Shown: positions 1-11,138, counted from the stretch's first letter. The stretch: DNA of 64,000 bases from Yarrowia lipolytica (GCF_001761485.1 NC_090772.1:868001-932000); one strand, 5' to 3'. Notes: generated by a model not told the origin, from the sequence alone. Program-made: numbers and translations.

Positions 1-560
1 GCTACAAGGGTCATGTCTACACTGTACACTACCGAAATGTCCCCGAAAGAGACCAACATTATGACGGAACGACCGGAGAAAAGCGGTCGGCTGCCCTGAT
101 AGAAAAGAGCTTCCCACCAAGAGGTTTACTACTGTACTAGAAAGCATCTTCCAGGTCAATGGGCGAGGTTGGAGATAGAAACCCCCGAACACGTCGAAAC
201 ATCTCAGCATCTGTACATCGTCGAGCAGATCAACTTCTATAGGACGTAGTAGCGGAAGATATACAAAAGGGGATTCAATAAGTTTCTGAAAATCAACAGT
301 ACCAAAACTACTGCTGCGGAATGTGAGACACTGGCAAGAACCTATGACTTAGATCGCGTTGGAGGAAGCAGAGAACACTACGAAACGAGAGACAAGACAT
401 TGATCTGGCCCAACCCCTCAGAAGATGAAAGATCAACATGAACTAAGCAAGAAAAGATGTATCAGACACTTATGATATCAGAATAAAGCAAGGGACGAAA
501 ACAGGATGAACGTCCAGATGATCCCAATGATCGACTCTACGAAACGGAACTCTGGCCGCT
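1..560 (+). other. Coding-like relic, family undetermined
   Basis: The plus strand reads as protein-like sequence in short stretches, with a codon texture unlike the AT-rich DNA that follows from about 560. It does not form one open frame and looks broken in several places. It ends about 320 bases upstream of a tRNA gene, a place where yeast LTR elements often lie, so a retroelement fossil is possible, but I see no diagnostic domain or terminal repeat. It could equally be an old host gene. The left edge is cut by the window. Confidence 0.3.
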
Positions 561-881
561 CTCACATTGTTAAAACATGACAATCAACTTTTGTGCGCTC
601 CTCTAATTAATACATCAATGTCCTCAATGCTTTCCGACTTTTGTTTCTTCTGTAATTTCCCTGTTTTGATACCGACAGAGATACCTACAGTTGTTACAAA
701 AATTAAAACGGATCATAAAAGACGAAATATTAACCTAAATCCAAAGCAAATTCCTAATTCTATTATAATAGACAGCAAGACAGCTCATCCACGTCTTGAA
801 TCGCTCTATTTCCCAAAAAATTGAAAATGACGCATTTTGGATATTCATGGCAAGCTTTCCTAAAGCCGTCAAGAATATCTT

Positions 882-955
882 GGGCGTCTGGTGTAGTTGG
901 TTATCACATGCGCTTAGCATGCGCGAGGTCCCCGGTTCGATTCCGGTGTCGTCCA
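882..955 (+). tRNA. tRNA-Ala (anticodon AGC)
   Basis: A complete cloverleaf with no intron can be folded. The acceptor GGGCGTC pairs with GTCGTCC, including the U-U mismatch at position 6 that is also in baker's yeast tRNA-Ala. The anticodon arm is TGCGC, loop TTAGCAT, GCGCG, giving anticodon AGC. The T arm is CCCGG, TTCGATT, CCGGT, and the B box GGTTCGATTCC is intact. The discriminator base is A at 955. A T-run follows three bases later. It decodes GCU and, by inosine wobble, GCC. Confidence 0.95.
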
Positions 956-957
956 TC

Positions 958-962
958 TTTTT
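958..962 (+). terminator. RNA polymerase III terminator of tRNA-Ala
   Basis: Five consecutive T residues lie three bases after the end of the tRNA, the usual Pol III stop signal. Confidence 0.8.
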
Positions 963-1134
963 GCAAAAGATGAATATTCATGTTTGAGAAGTTTTTGCTA
1001 TAACTATCCATTCGTTCACCGTAACAGCATTGTCTTAATCATGCCTTACACGCGATACCGGCTATATATCACAGTCGTTTTCATACACAATCAAATATTA
1101 TTATAATGGTTATAACTTATCAACACCAATCCCT

Positions 1135-2226
1135 CTACATGATAATCTCGGGCTTCTCAATGTTGCCGGAGATGGTCTTGTGGGGCAGAACTCGGCCACC
1201 GTTAACGTAAACCTCGTCCTTGACCTCCACATCGTCTCCAAAGACGGAAACGTTCTCGATTCGAGCCCATCGGCCGACACGTCCGTTCCAGCCAATGATG
1301 GAGTTCTTGACGAATGCATGGGGCTTGATGGTAGAGTTGGCGAGAACGACACATCGAGAGAGTCGAGCACCCTCTCCGATGACGGCGCCAGGTCCAATCA
1401 CAACGTTGGGGCCAATCTTAGCCTGGGGAGAGATCTTGGCAGTAGGGTCGACCAGAACGTTTCCACCGGTGACGTAGGGTTCGGAAGTGGGGACCAGAGC
1501 CTCGGGGTTCTTCTTGGACAAAGAAGACAGGTAAAGACAAGTTCCGGAGAGGAAGTCCTTGGGCTGTCCAACATCCATCCAGTAGCCCTCCAAGTCAAAG
1601 GAGTACAGAGACTCTCGGGCAGCCAGCTGGGGGAAAGTCTCCTTCTCAATGGAGGTGGGTCGCAGATCGATGAGATCGACAACGGAGGGGTTGAGAATGT
1701 AAATGCCGGCGTTGATTCGGTTGCCGACGAACTCGACGGGCTTCTCGACGAATCGGTCAATCTTGGAGGTGCCCTGCTTGTGGACAATGACACCGTACTT
1801 GGAGGGCTCCTCGACCTTTGTGGCAACGATGGTGGCCTCGGCATTGTTCTTCTTGTGGAACTCGGCGAGCTCGGCGAAGGGGTAGTCGCAGATAACGTCG
1901 GAATTGAGAACAAAGAAGGGGGTATCGTCCTTGCACAGAATCTCCTCGGCCAGCTTGAGGGGTCCAGCAGTTCCGAGAGGCTCGGTCTCGACGGAGAAGG
2001 TGATGTTGACGCCGTACTTCTCCTCGTACTTCTTGAGGGTCTCGATCATGACCTCAGGTCTGTAGTTGACGGCCAGGACAATGTCCTTGACGCCGGCGGC
2101 GGCCAGAGACTCCACCTGGTGGAGAATCATGGGCTTGTTTCCAAACTCCACGAGGGGCTTGGGCAGAGTGAGAGTCAGGGGTCGCAGACGGGTGCCGTAG
2201 CCTCCAACAAGAATAAGTCCTTTCAT
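1135..2226 (-). CDS. PSA1: Mannose-1-phosphate guanylyltransferase (GDP-mannose pyrophosphorylase)
   Basis: Makes GDP-mannose from mannose-1-phosphate and GTP in the cytosol; GDP-mannose feeds N- and O-glycosylation, GPI anchors and wall mannan. The 363-residue product matches the usual fungal length (about 361). It opens with [20 protein letters not shown], the nucleotide-binding signature of sugar nucleotidyltransferases, followed by [13 protein letters not shown]. The middle holds the [10 protein letters not shown] metal and sugar site, and the last third has left-handed beta-helix hexapeptide repeats. The frame stays open upstream of this ATG, but TACTAACCCAG ends exactly against it, so the upstream part is intron and 2226 is the start. 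The family assignment is very secure. Confidence 0.96.
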   Translation of the reverse strand: MKGLILVGGYGTRLRPLTLTLPKPLVEFGNKPMILHQVESLAAAGVKDIVLAVNYRPEVMIETLKKYEEKYGVNITFSVETEPLGTAGPLKLAEEILCKDDTPFFVLNSDVICDYPFAELAEFHKKNNAEATIVATKVEEPSKYGVIVHKQGTSKIDRFVEKPVEFVGNRINAGIYILNPSVVDLIDLRPTSIEKETFPQLAARESLYSFDLEGYWMDVGQPKDFLSGTCLYLSSLSKKNPEALVPTSEPYVTGGNVLVDPTAKISPQAKIGPNVVIGPGAVIGEGARLSRCVVLANSTIKPHAFVKNSIIGWNGRVGRWARIENVSVFGDDVEVKDEVYVNGGRVLPHKTISGNIEKPEIIM

Positions 2227-3197
2227 CTGGGTTAGTAACCAATGGTTGAAAAATCGGGTTTTGTCGTCGCTCTCCAAGTGTGTGGTGATTCGGTTCCATG
2301 CATATTGAACTTAATTTTCCACAGGCCTGTCCCTCGTCTCCTGCGTCTCAATGGTTGGGACCAACCCAGACAATGAAACAGGCTTCTAATTATAGCCGTC
2401 TTGGGAGCAAAGAACAAAGGGCTTCGAGAACAGGTGACGTGGACAGGAATAGCTCAGAGGTAAAAAGGGCACACACGGCTCTAGACTTTAGGATAGAGCA
2501 ATATGAGCTCACTGGACAAGAGAGAGTGGGGCAATGAAGACAGCAATAGATCCAGGGACGACCGGTGCGAGCAATGGTTGGCGGCTTGAAGCACGAAGGC
2601 GAAAGCGGGCTTCGGGTGCACTTTGCAGTCTTGCCGTGATCAAGTTGCGTTTCGTTGAGTGATCTGTGACACGACATTCGCCTGGTGCAGAGTTTCGGAA
2701 CAACATACGGTATACTGGGCTGCTGTTCGACCTGTTCGACCTGTCGCATTGTGTTCGTTTCACCATGCCAGTGCCAGTGGGACTCGTTAAACTCGCATAG
2801 TCTAGTCCATGTCACCTCGAGTTTCTCAGAGTCGCCTCATAAATGTGGTTTATGGGATGTTGTCTAGAAACAGAGAAAGGACACGTCAGGTAAGGTAACA
2901 GGGAGTAACTAGCAACACGACCGCGGTCACAGGAGCCGCGCCATTACGGACCATTCTGTGCACTGATCCATGTCGGTCGGAACGTGCTGGATCACAGGAA
3001 TCACACAATGTTGTCGCACACTGGTTGTTCTTGGGCCAACAAAATGACACTCTGACCACCGCGGCTGATCCACGTCGAACGACCGCTCAAGTTGGATCCA
3101 CAGGAGCCATTGCGTCTGTGTCACTGTCCCCCGCGAGTCCCCGTCGTTGTCCAATGTCTCCTCCAGACCCTCCCAGCCACGTGGACATGATACTCAC
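2227..3197 (-). other. PSA1: Leader intron of PSA1 (about 971 nt)
   Basis: The minus strand has a donor GTGAGTA beginning at 3197 and an acceptor TACTAACCCAG ending at 2227, directly before the start codon. The short leader exon between the TATA box and the donor has no ATG, so the intron is wholly in the 5' UTR. A weaker donor, GTGAGC near 2516, would give a 290 nt intron instead. The exact donor is inferred; the acceptor is clear. Confidence 0.7.
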
Positions 3198-3236
3198 TTT
3201 TTTTGTCGTCAATTAACAAGGATGGGAAAGACAGGG

Positions 3237-3244
3237 CTTATATG
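3237..3244 (-). promoter_or_regulatory. PSA1: TATA box of PSA1
   Basis: CATATAAG on the minus strand lies 40 bases upstream of the leader-intron donor, leaving room for a very short first exon. The spacing supports the long-intron model. Confidence 0.55.
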
Positions 3245-5436
3245 ACGTGTGGGCTTTTTTGAGTTGGGATCAAACACGTACGACGGGGAGTATAGGGTTT
3301 TTGCCGAATTAGGCTGCGGCTGGCTGTTTCCCGATTTGGAAGGACCGGAGCGAAAGAAAAGATGTCGTACTTGTTGGACGAGGAGAGCACAAGCCGAACC
3401 AGGAGCAGGAGCCATTGTCGACCGGAGACCACGCTCTATCATGTGTCGGCGTGGGTCGTCAGACGCTTCTTTCGAGGTCCCGCACCCGCCTCTTTCTGTC
3501 CAAACACCCACTCCCCATCCCTGATATCGGTTCCTCCCACGTCCCACAATTAACTCGCCTTCATTTTTCAAACCGCGTCACATTCCGCAGAGCTTGAGTT
3601 AGGAGGTGGTAAGGACACGTACAGAGAAGGAAGAACAAGTGGAGCGGACAGTGAGCGGAGGGTCTCGTCTGAGGTCACGTGAGACCAGGTGCAACAGACG
3701 GCCCTGAAAAAACATGCACAAACATATCTCCATTCGCCCTCTACACATCCTCCTCGTCCATGTCCAATCCCCCATCTCATTCCACCCCTTGCATATACAC
3801 CGCTCTAAGAGCACGGTTATTAGCTCCTAATGCCTCTTGCAGAGGTACGCAACAGGAACGCACCGAAGCTTTGATAGTCTGGAATGATTGACACCGCGCT
3901 GGCTTTTCGTTATCAATCGTTAGCTGTGTAAAAAGCAGTGCTTTCATACTCCACAGGTGTACTCTATTCTCAACTTCACCAGGGCCACTCCAACACAAGA
4001 CTCCGCTATTCAGCACCTCATCGCCATGGATCCACGCAATGCATGTCCTGATTCAATTCTTCCGCCTACCCCTTACATCCATTTGATCCGTGAAGGTGTC
4101 TTCCACCACGTGTGGCTGGAATGCAACTTAAACAGGAAGCACCAGAAAGGCACCTGCTGCTGCACAAACATGTTCAACACGTGTCCTAGACTGTAATGGG
4201 GTCTCCACACTGACGCTTTGGGGTCTTCAAGGGGCCCTTGGATCGTTAGCGACGTACAAGCACACACGTCCACATACATGTATGGCGTCTTCCCAAACAC
4301 GCTAGACCTCCAAATCGGTTTCGTGTCCAATTCTCGGAATAATGATCACCAAGATCTACAGGAACACCATAACCGGGTGGAGTGGAGTGGAGTGGAGAGG
4401 AGAGATTCTGGTCACGTGATTCTCGACCCACCGGGACGTTCTCTTACTGAAACCGACTGCCGCCAAAAGATCTAGCACTGATTTAGACAAGTCTCCAAAA
4501 TTAGAGTTGCTTGTCGACATTTGCAGATATTTCGGATCTCTGAAACCCCGTGCGGAGGTGTTTAAAGAGGTGCAAAGGACGTTGTTCAATGCAGTAAACG
4601 TTTCCATGCTCACTTTTTCCTGTCTAAACACCCATATTTCCCACTGCAGCACCCATATTTCCTACTGCAGCACCCCATTTAACTCATCATGACGAAGCCC
4701 TATAAAAATAGAACATGAAAACTTTAATATATTTTTTTTTGAATTTTCTTCTGAATTTTTCAAACAGTTATTACTCGTTTAATATTGGAGATAAAAAGAC
4801 ATACCCGGGTTTTTTGAAGTCCCAAAACCCCAGCTATTTCAACGATACCAAATATCACCCCCTGACGAGCTGCCCCTGCCACGTCCTGCCACCTCCAAAT
4901 TAACTCTCGCTTATTTCTTGTACCTGTCATATCACGTGACGTAGCTTCCCAATCAAGAGCGGATCCTGCCTGTTTGGCTGCGTGGGTTTGCGTCTTCTTT
5001 CCGTTTGAAGCAGTGGTATTATTCCCCCATTGTGCCAAAAGTAATGCTGAAAAGATGCCCACGAATTTATAGCTGAAACACGCTAATGAGCCCACTATAG
5101 TTTGAGACCAACGGCGGCTGTAGAGTATGTCTGGGGTACATGATTGAGACGGTGGGTCTAGTGAGAAGGAAAATACTGGGCTATTGGCTGTCATTGAAAC
5201 ATCTCTGGTTGCTGTGGTTACCCGGAAAACACCCGCAGCTCGGTCACATGATCTACACCGAGATCTACAGGAACCCGTTCTGGATTGGGCTGATTGCAGC
5301 CAGCCACTGGACTTTTTTTGATGCACGATAAGCTGAACGGGAGCAATTTGAAAAAGCAATTACTCAGAGTGGGTTGCTACAGGTATGGTACGGTGACACA
5401 TTCCAAATAAGTGGTGTATTTCAGTCTGTTGACTTC
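3245..5436. other. Intergenic region, no convincing gene
   Basis: About 2.2 kb between the PSA1 promoter and the 3' end of the permease gene. It holds a GGAGT run near 4378-4400, one TCACGTGA at 4412 and another at 4932, and a 21-base unit (CCCATATTTCC, then CACTGCAG or TACTGCAG) repeated twice around 4628-4673. A 199-codon minus-strand frame (4760-5359) has no recognisable domain and is probably chance. Confidence 0.6.
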
Positions 5437-6990
5437 TCAAACGTCCGCTACCGACTTGCTCGACAAGTCTCTCTTCCACAAGTAAGTAGCAATGACGGTC
5501 AGGACCAGCCCTAAAGAAGACAAGCAGGCGTTGTAGGTGAATCCTATAAAGTATCGGGGCATGTCCTGGGCATTCCAAGTCAGAATAGGAACCCATGATA
5601 GGGTAACGTACGCCATATCACTGGTGATACTGACTACCAGGTTGCGTTTCTTGTAGTCTCGATAGAGACTTCTGTTCAGCCAAGAGAAGATCATCGGTTG
5701 TCCCCAGGCGGTTGGAACGCCAATGGCGAAGTAGGCAAACCATTTTGCGCCGTCGGAGATGTTCCAGTAAGACAGCATCGCCGATCCTATTATCTGCACG
5801 ACAAAGTAGGCTGCAACAAACGGGTAGTTGAGACCTCCAAAAGCGTCCGAAACCACAGCCATGATCAGAGTCACTCCTATTCCAACCCTGCCAACTGCCG
5901 AGGGGTACACGTTATATTGGGTAGGTGTGTATCCTTGAGACTTGAGCCAGGAGATCATGGAAGGTTGGGTGCTGGCAATACAGGTGTTATTGTAGCAAAG
6001 AAAGATGAGAGAGAAGAAATAAATGTGCCAGGTTTTCAAAGAGCGTTTCAAAACTTGCAAGAACGGCTCTTCTTTGTTACCGGTATCGCCGATTTGTGCT
6101 CTTCTCTCCTTGGCTATAGCAATGTCTTCCTTGGTGAAGTACCAGCTGGTAGTTGTCTCCGGTGTGTTTGGGTTGACGAACATGGTGTAAAGTGCCACTG
6201 GAAATGAAATGATACCATCAAACACAAAGAGCCACTTCCAGGGAGTGATAGCGGTGTGTTCTAGACCATGTATAACGGCCGCCTGGAGGTATCCTGTGAC
6301 CATGGAAGCTGCGATACCAGAGACTGCAAATAGAGCAGACCTCTTGGTGAGTTCGTCTTTATTGTACCATGATCCGAGCAGGTACTCGACTCCAGGAAAG
6401 AACCCGCTTTCGGTGAGCCCCACAAAGAATCTCAGAGCGTAGAGAGACTTGATATTGGTGCATGTGAGTGTCAGAAATGTCAGAGCCATCCACACGAGTT
6501 CCAAGCATCCCAGGTAGTAACGTGCACTTGTTCTCTGTAGAATCTGGTTACTTGGAACTTGGCCAACAATGTATCCCACAATCCAGACTGTCTGGAGGTA
6601 GTTGAGCTGGCTGCCGCTCATGCCATAGTCTTCCTTCATGCCGTTCATGTAGGCGGTGTTGATATTGTTCTGATTGAGGGTCTTGATGAAGTAACCTAGC
6701 ATCACCGACGACAAGAGAAACCAGTCCAGTTTTATTAATAGATGTTTCTCTCCAGGACTTTTGTTTGCCGAGTCCCATAGCAGTGTTTTCCACGTCTTGT
6801 TTGGTTTGGACCGGGATGTGATCACTGAGTAGTCGGCTGACGAAACATCGCCCACCTCACCAACTTCTATCACTTCAACCACCTCCAAATCATTAGCCTC
6901 TTTCACTGCAATGATATGATCCCTCTTGTCGAGCTTGGTGTCACTCCAATCGCTGAGACTGATAACATCGTGATTAGTATGAGAGCTCAT
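5437..6990 (-). CDS. MFS permease, anion:cation symporter family (allantoate/pantothenate type)
   Basis: A 517-residue plasma-membrane transporter with about twelve predicted membrane segments after an acidic cytosolic N-terminus of roughly 90 residues. The segment LNYLQTVWIVGYIVGQVPSN and the downstream RFFVGLTESGFFPG are typical of the Dal5/Fen2/Liz1/Tna1 group, which imports small organic anions such as allantoate, pantothenate or nicotinate with protons. The group is secure; the substrate cannot be told from sequence. The gene is a single exon whose ATG follows an A-rich context. It is unrelated in function to its neighbours. Confidence 0.88.
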   Translation of the reverse strand: MSSHTNHDVISLSDWSDTKLDKRDHIIAVKEANDLEVVEVIEVGEVGDVSSADYSVITSRSKPNKTWKTLLWDSANKSPGEKHLLIKLDWFLLSSVMLGYFIKTLNQNNINTAYMNGMKEDYGMSGSQLNYLQTVWIVGYIVGQVPSNQILQRTSARYYLGCLELVWMALTFLTLTCTNIKSLYALRFFVGLTESGFFPGVEYLLGSWYNKDELTKRSALFAVSGIAASMVTGYLQAAVIHGLEHTAITPWKWLFVFDGIISFPVALYTMFVNPNTPETTTSWYFTKEDIAIAKERRAQIGDTGNKEEPFLQVLKRSLKTWHIYFFSLIFLCYNNTCIASTQPSMISWLKSQGYTPTQYNVYPSAVGRVGIGVTLIMAVVSDAFGGLNYPFVAAYFVVQIIGSAMLSYWNISDGAKWFAYFAIGVPTAWGQPMIFSWLNRSLYRDYKKRNLVVSITSDMAYVTLSWVPILTWNAQDMPRYFIGFTYNACLSSLGLVLTVIATYLWKRDLSSKSVADV

Positions 6991-7424
6991 TTTGGCAGTA
7001 CCGGCCTGTATATCGTGTGATATATGACAATTTATAGGTTGAATGGAGACAGTCTATAACCTCTATCGGTGGCTTGTTCACGATATTGAGTGGCTTCAAC
7101 TAGATTTGTGGCTTCAGCGCCAAGAGATATCGTAGATAACCCAAGGAGTGCATGAAGGAGCGTGGATGCGGCAATGGAGGATAGATTTACCATTATTCAT
7201 ACATGTCATTTCCATCATCTACCAGTGCACTCTCAAGCATTTAGTAACTTGTCAAGAGGTTCAAAGTTTGGAACTTGCAACTGAACTGATCGCAACATAA
7301 TCACCGCTATTAAACCCTGATTACAAGTGCTTCTGATTGCATCCACAGTTCATTTCCATAGGCTAGGCTATACGAAAATACAAGGATTAGAAACTATATA
7401 CAATTGACTCTGCAATCTTTCCCG
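6991..7424. other. Intergenic region
   Basis: Holds the promoter of the permease and the 3' flank of the small membrane protein gene. AT-rich; I see no further gene or clear regulatory motif. Confidence 0.6.
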
Positions 7425-7739
7425 CTAAACGGTGGTGTGGTTATGACCTGGCTCGTGTTCATGGCCGGGATAGTCCTTCCATCGCCAGTCCCGCCCGTGG
7501 TCTGTAGCCAGGGTAAGTAAGGAGATCATGAGCAGAATGAAGAGAACTGCGGCAATCACCACAATGACCGACTTTTGCCACCAGCCAATGGCTCCTCGAG
7601 GAGGTCGGTATCTGTTGGCGCTGGAAACGGAGGATCTCCGTCTGATTTCCCGTTGGAAGGGGTTGACTTCCTGGGCGTAGGATGAGGCCAACAAGGGCGT
7701 CGTCTGTGTAGGTTGAGTGATGGGCTGGGGTTCCGACAT
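7425..7739 (-). CDS. Small single-pass membrane protein, hypothetical
   Basis: Encodes 104 residues. Residues 1-54 are polar, with a TTPLLASS segment that resembles a dileucine sorting signal and an arginine-rich stretch (REIRRRSSVSS). One strong hydrophobic span of about 23 residues, SVIVVIAAVLFILLMISLLT, begins near residue 58. The short tail is rich in Trp, His and Asp (GHEHEPGHNH) and might bind metal. The arrangement suggests a type II protein of the vacuole or endosome, but this is inference and I recognise no family. The codon use and clean ATG support a real gene. Confidence 0.6.
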   Translation of the reverse strand: MSEPQPITQPTQTTPLLASSYAQEVNPFQREIRRRSSVSSANRYRPPRGAIGWWQKSVIVVIAAVLFILLMISLLTLATDHGRDWRWKDYPGHEHEPGHNHTTV

Positions 7740-8251
7740 GACCGATGTTGAGTGTGTAGGTTGAGGTTAAGGTGTGGTATTTGCTCGTTTGATGAGAAGT
7801 GGTTATGCGACTTTTCGGGCGTCGGGTGGTCCACGTGTGTTGCGTTTGATTGAGGCTGTGTTTGTGACTGGATGGGTGTGGTTGTCGGTTTGTGTCTGCT
7901 ACAGTATGCTACGTCAGTTGTCAATGGTGGTGTCACGATGCCGTAACAGAAGAGTAGTCGCCCCACTGTAGAGTTGTGTGGGGTAATATGACTTGGGGGT
8001 GTTCCTGTTGATGTGTGTCTGTGTCACTGATTCTGTTTGTGTCTCTCCGTGGCACTCGTAAGGATGAAGAGACTCGTCAATGATGGTCCTGTTGGTGTAT
8101 GCTGAGACGGAACAGAAAGAGGTGGAGACGGAACAATATAAACAATCTGATAATGCTCAGTGATGCATGCCGAAGGTTCAGGCCCACGGCTACACGGAAG
8201 GCCGGAGAAAGCTTGTACATGGGCCGAAAAGAAGAATAAGACGGCTCATAG

Positions 8252-8893
8252 TCACGTGATAAATGTGTCAGCAGCACCGCTGAATTTGTCACGTGATCAC
8301 CTCCTTGCCAACACCGCCAACTCCAGTCTTTTTTCCCTCCAAAGAGCCCCAAAAAGCGCATACCTTTCGATGGCCCACGTGCATACTTTTGTGGCGGTGC
8401 ATGTGGCTATTGTGGCGAGTGCAAATTTTCACCCGCATATAGCATATGGTGATCATCATGTGATGTCTGACTAATGGAGGGTGTGAGTAGGTCCTGAAAA
8501 GAGCTAAACAGAGACTTGCGCGAGATCTTTGTAACATCACGTGACGTCCGTTAAGGCCACTTGCTAGCTGTTAACACCCCTTACTCCCTCATCCTCCTCT
8601 ACAACTTTCACTTTAGTTTTGGCGGTCGATCGATGGGGTCATGACGCGAATGGTGGCTTGAACTTGTGACATGTAGCAGTATACAAATAGATATGAGCAG
8701 CTTCAGACTCGTGAGTCGTGAGTCGTAAGTCGTGAGTCGTGGGATTCCAGCCGCTTTTCGCCATCACGTGACCAAAGCCGTTTCTTGAACGAGTACGAGT
8801 ACAAGTACCGGTACCTGTAGCTCTTTCCGACGACTTCCTTTGGAACAGATTGCACAAGAAACACGTGTCAGCATCTCCTGGCATATCACGTGA
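8252..8893. promoter_or_regulatory. Cluster of five TCACGTGA palindromes
   Basis: Perfect copies of TCACGTGA begin at 8252, 8289, 8537, 8764 and 8886. The CACGTG core is the E-box bound by basic helix-loop-helix factors; TCACGTGA matches the yeast Cbf1 site. Which gene they serve is unknown: the small membrane protein to the left or the LRR gene to the right. Confidence 0.6.
8711..8740 (+). repeat. Short tandem repeat, GTGAGTC x4
   Basis: Four 7-base units, the third with one change (GTAAGTC), followed by GT. Confidence 0.85.
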
Positions 8894-10246
8894 CAGCCAG
8901 ACTCCAACAGCCGGTATTCGATTGGCCACGTATCGTTTGTACTTGTACATTCAGAGTACATCGTCGGTTACCCGGAGCACGGCGAATGTGGGGTGCATTG
9001 TTTGGTGCATGAATAGAGGCGGTTAGGGTCGAGGATGGAGGTTTTGGATATGTCGCCTGATGTGACACGTGAGGGGGACACTAAAGTGGGGAAAGAGCGG
9101 AGAATGGACGGTATTATTGTGTTGGTGCGGTCCAGTCATTTGGTCCTCATGATCGTATCCTTTCCTCCTCTAGCACACTATCTTTTCATATCTTATCGTG
9201 GCGTTCTTTTGGTTCTTTTGAGAGCAAAGTTTCCGGGTATCGGTATTAGGTTGCAAGTTGATGGGCTGTCCGAGACGTCAGGAAGCAGGAGGGTCGGTTG
9301 GATCATGTTTAGGGCTCTTTGCCGGGTCTAGCGATTTCCTGATACTGGTTTTAGTGTGTGTGTAGCAGCGAAGCAGTTGGTGGATCCAGTGTGACGTGAT
9401 GGTGGATCAGAGTTGTTAGAGACTAGATAGGCTTTTAACGGGTTGTTTGGCGAGTTTTTGCGGGGTTTGGGGGTTTGGGGGGTTTGGAGGGGAAGATAAA
9501 TGGGGCTTGGGATGGATATTTTGGGCAGAAAATTGGTAATATTATTCAGAATCGTAGTCTGTATGTCCTGTCGAAACTTTGGGTTCCAATCTTTTGTTGA
9601 TACTGTTATAATCGGTGTGGATTTGGTACCGCTGCGAGTACCAGTATCGTAAATTTAAAGTGCAGTGCGACCGGTACGAACACTCTTGGGCTTAATATGG
9701 TGAGTGCGAAGAGTGTGGACCATAGACTGGAGGTTTTCATGGGGTCATCAAAGGACGTAAATGTGGAGAAAGTGGCGGGCTTTTTGCAATAAACGTATAT
9801 AACCCGGGTGGCAGATTGGTTTTCTGAGCACAAAACCCCCTCTTTCCTACCTCATCTTCCCCAACTCCCAGTTACCGCTCTATATGCCTCTGGTCTAGTA
9901 CAGGCGCCAATTTTGTCTGACTTTGAAAAATAAACTTGGGGTGCATTTTTGACCGAGCTTGAGAAACAAGGTCCGGGAATTCAATACATAGTGGCACAGT
10001 AGCGGACAGACATCTGAAAGACCTGACTAGTTGGGCCTTACACTGTGCGATATTGTTGACCAAGAGCCGATACAAACATTCCGTCACGCGACACAAACAA
10101 CAACTGACTCAGACGACACGTTTACAAGTTAGCCGCAGCCACTTATCCCCCGACACAAGCCGCCCTGTTGTTACTCTACCAGTGACTTCGCAGGGTAAAC
10201 AAAACAGCTTGACGATCTCCAGGAAGTCTCTGCCAGATATTTGCAT

Positions 10247-10558
10247 GTGAGTATCGCGAGAGAAGATGAGAGGGGTACCGAGGAGATGGTGTTTATGGTG
10301 CGACTTGCACATAGCTTCGATGCTAGAGGCTGTTGTGAGGTTATGATACAGCTGAGAAGAAGCAGAGGCTGCGCACAGGGCTGGGTTGAGAGAGCCCGTG
10401 ACAGGGCTGGAGTGACCGGGCTGAAGCTGCTACTTTGTCCCCTCTGTTCTTCTCCCTTGGTTACACCTCTTCAGCTACAGTGGTGACTCTGATCAGAACT
10501 TCAGCCTCGTATAGGAAAACTCTTAATGGCGCCTCCCACAAGCACACAACTAACCCAG
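10247..10558 (+). other. First leader intron of the LRR gene (312 nt)
   Basis: Donor GTGAGTATC at 10247 and acceptor ACTAACCCAG ending at 10558. Both match the signals of the other introns in this window. It is followed by a 42-base exon and a second intron. Confidence 0.65.
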
Positions 10559-10600
10559 AACCGATTTTGAGCCCTGCTCATCGCATTTAACAAACACTAC

Positions 10601-11137
10601 GTGAGTATAAGAGAGGAGGATGAGAGTGAGGATATGGAGGAGGCTTGGCTATGTTGCCTGCGGTTATCTGAGAGTGCCTATCAGAGTGATATTGAGGGTG
10701 CGGCACATGTGAGCTTGACTGAGATGAGAAAGGGGTTCATGAGCGGCCACAAGACACTACGTCTGCAGCATCCGAAAGGGCTTTAGTACGCACCCTCTCT
10801 ATCATACCTCTTCGGGCGGCAATGTGAAGGGCGTACATGGCACTTGCTCCGGCAGCACCAGGGAGCAGACAGCGGAAAGACAGATGATGGCACGCAGCAC
10901 TGACGGCATAGTGTGATCAAGAGCCCCATACGGAGCTCCCCCGGCAACGCTCACCTTTGATCTTAAGTTCGGATACGGGGGAGGTCTTATTAGAGGGCCA
11001 GACCCCTACTGCATGTCCGCCTCTGTCTCTGTCAGCCTCTGGGTCTGTCGCATTCTCTCGATTAGGTCACTTTATGGCCGACCCAGCTTTCCTACACTTC
11101 GCAGGTTCGTGCGTTGAGGCTCGTTATACTAACCCAG
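10601..11137 (+). other. Second leader intron of the LRR gene (537 nt)
   Basis: Donor GTGAGTATAAG at 10601 and acceptor TACTAACCCAG ending at 11137, one base before the start codon. The 42-base exon between the two introns (10559-10600) and the exon before it contain no in-frame ATG, so both introns are in the 5' UTR. Confidence 0.75.
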
Positions 11138-11138
11138 A

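Larger units (their letters stand above)
7740..10246. other. Long intergenic region upstream of the LRR gene
   Basis: About 2.5 kb between divergent genes, holding five TCACGTGA palindromes and several short repeats. Small frames such as 9035-9331 on the plus strand have no recognisable features. The last part is probably the untranslated first exon of the LRR gene. Confidence 0.5.

Noticed and set aside
1180-2235. 351-codon open frame antisense to PSA1
   Set aside because: Shadow of PSA1; no domain.
4760-5359. 199-codon minus-strand frame downstream of the permease gene
   Set aside because: No domain, mixed composition and no promoter signal; kept only as a remark on the intergenic region.
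5700-6200. Plus-strand frames inside the permease gene
   Set aside because: Shadows of the permease.
10010-10030. CCTGACTAG, also template-like
   Set aside because: Too short and lies in the leader exon of the LRR gene.
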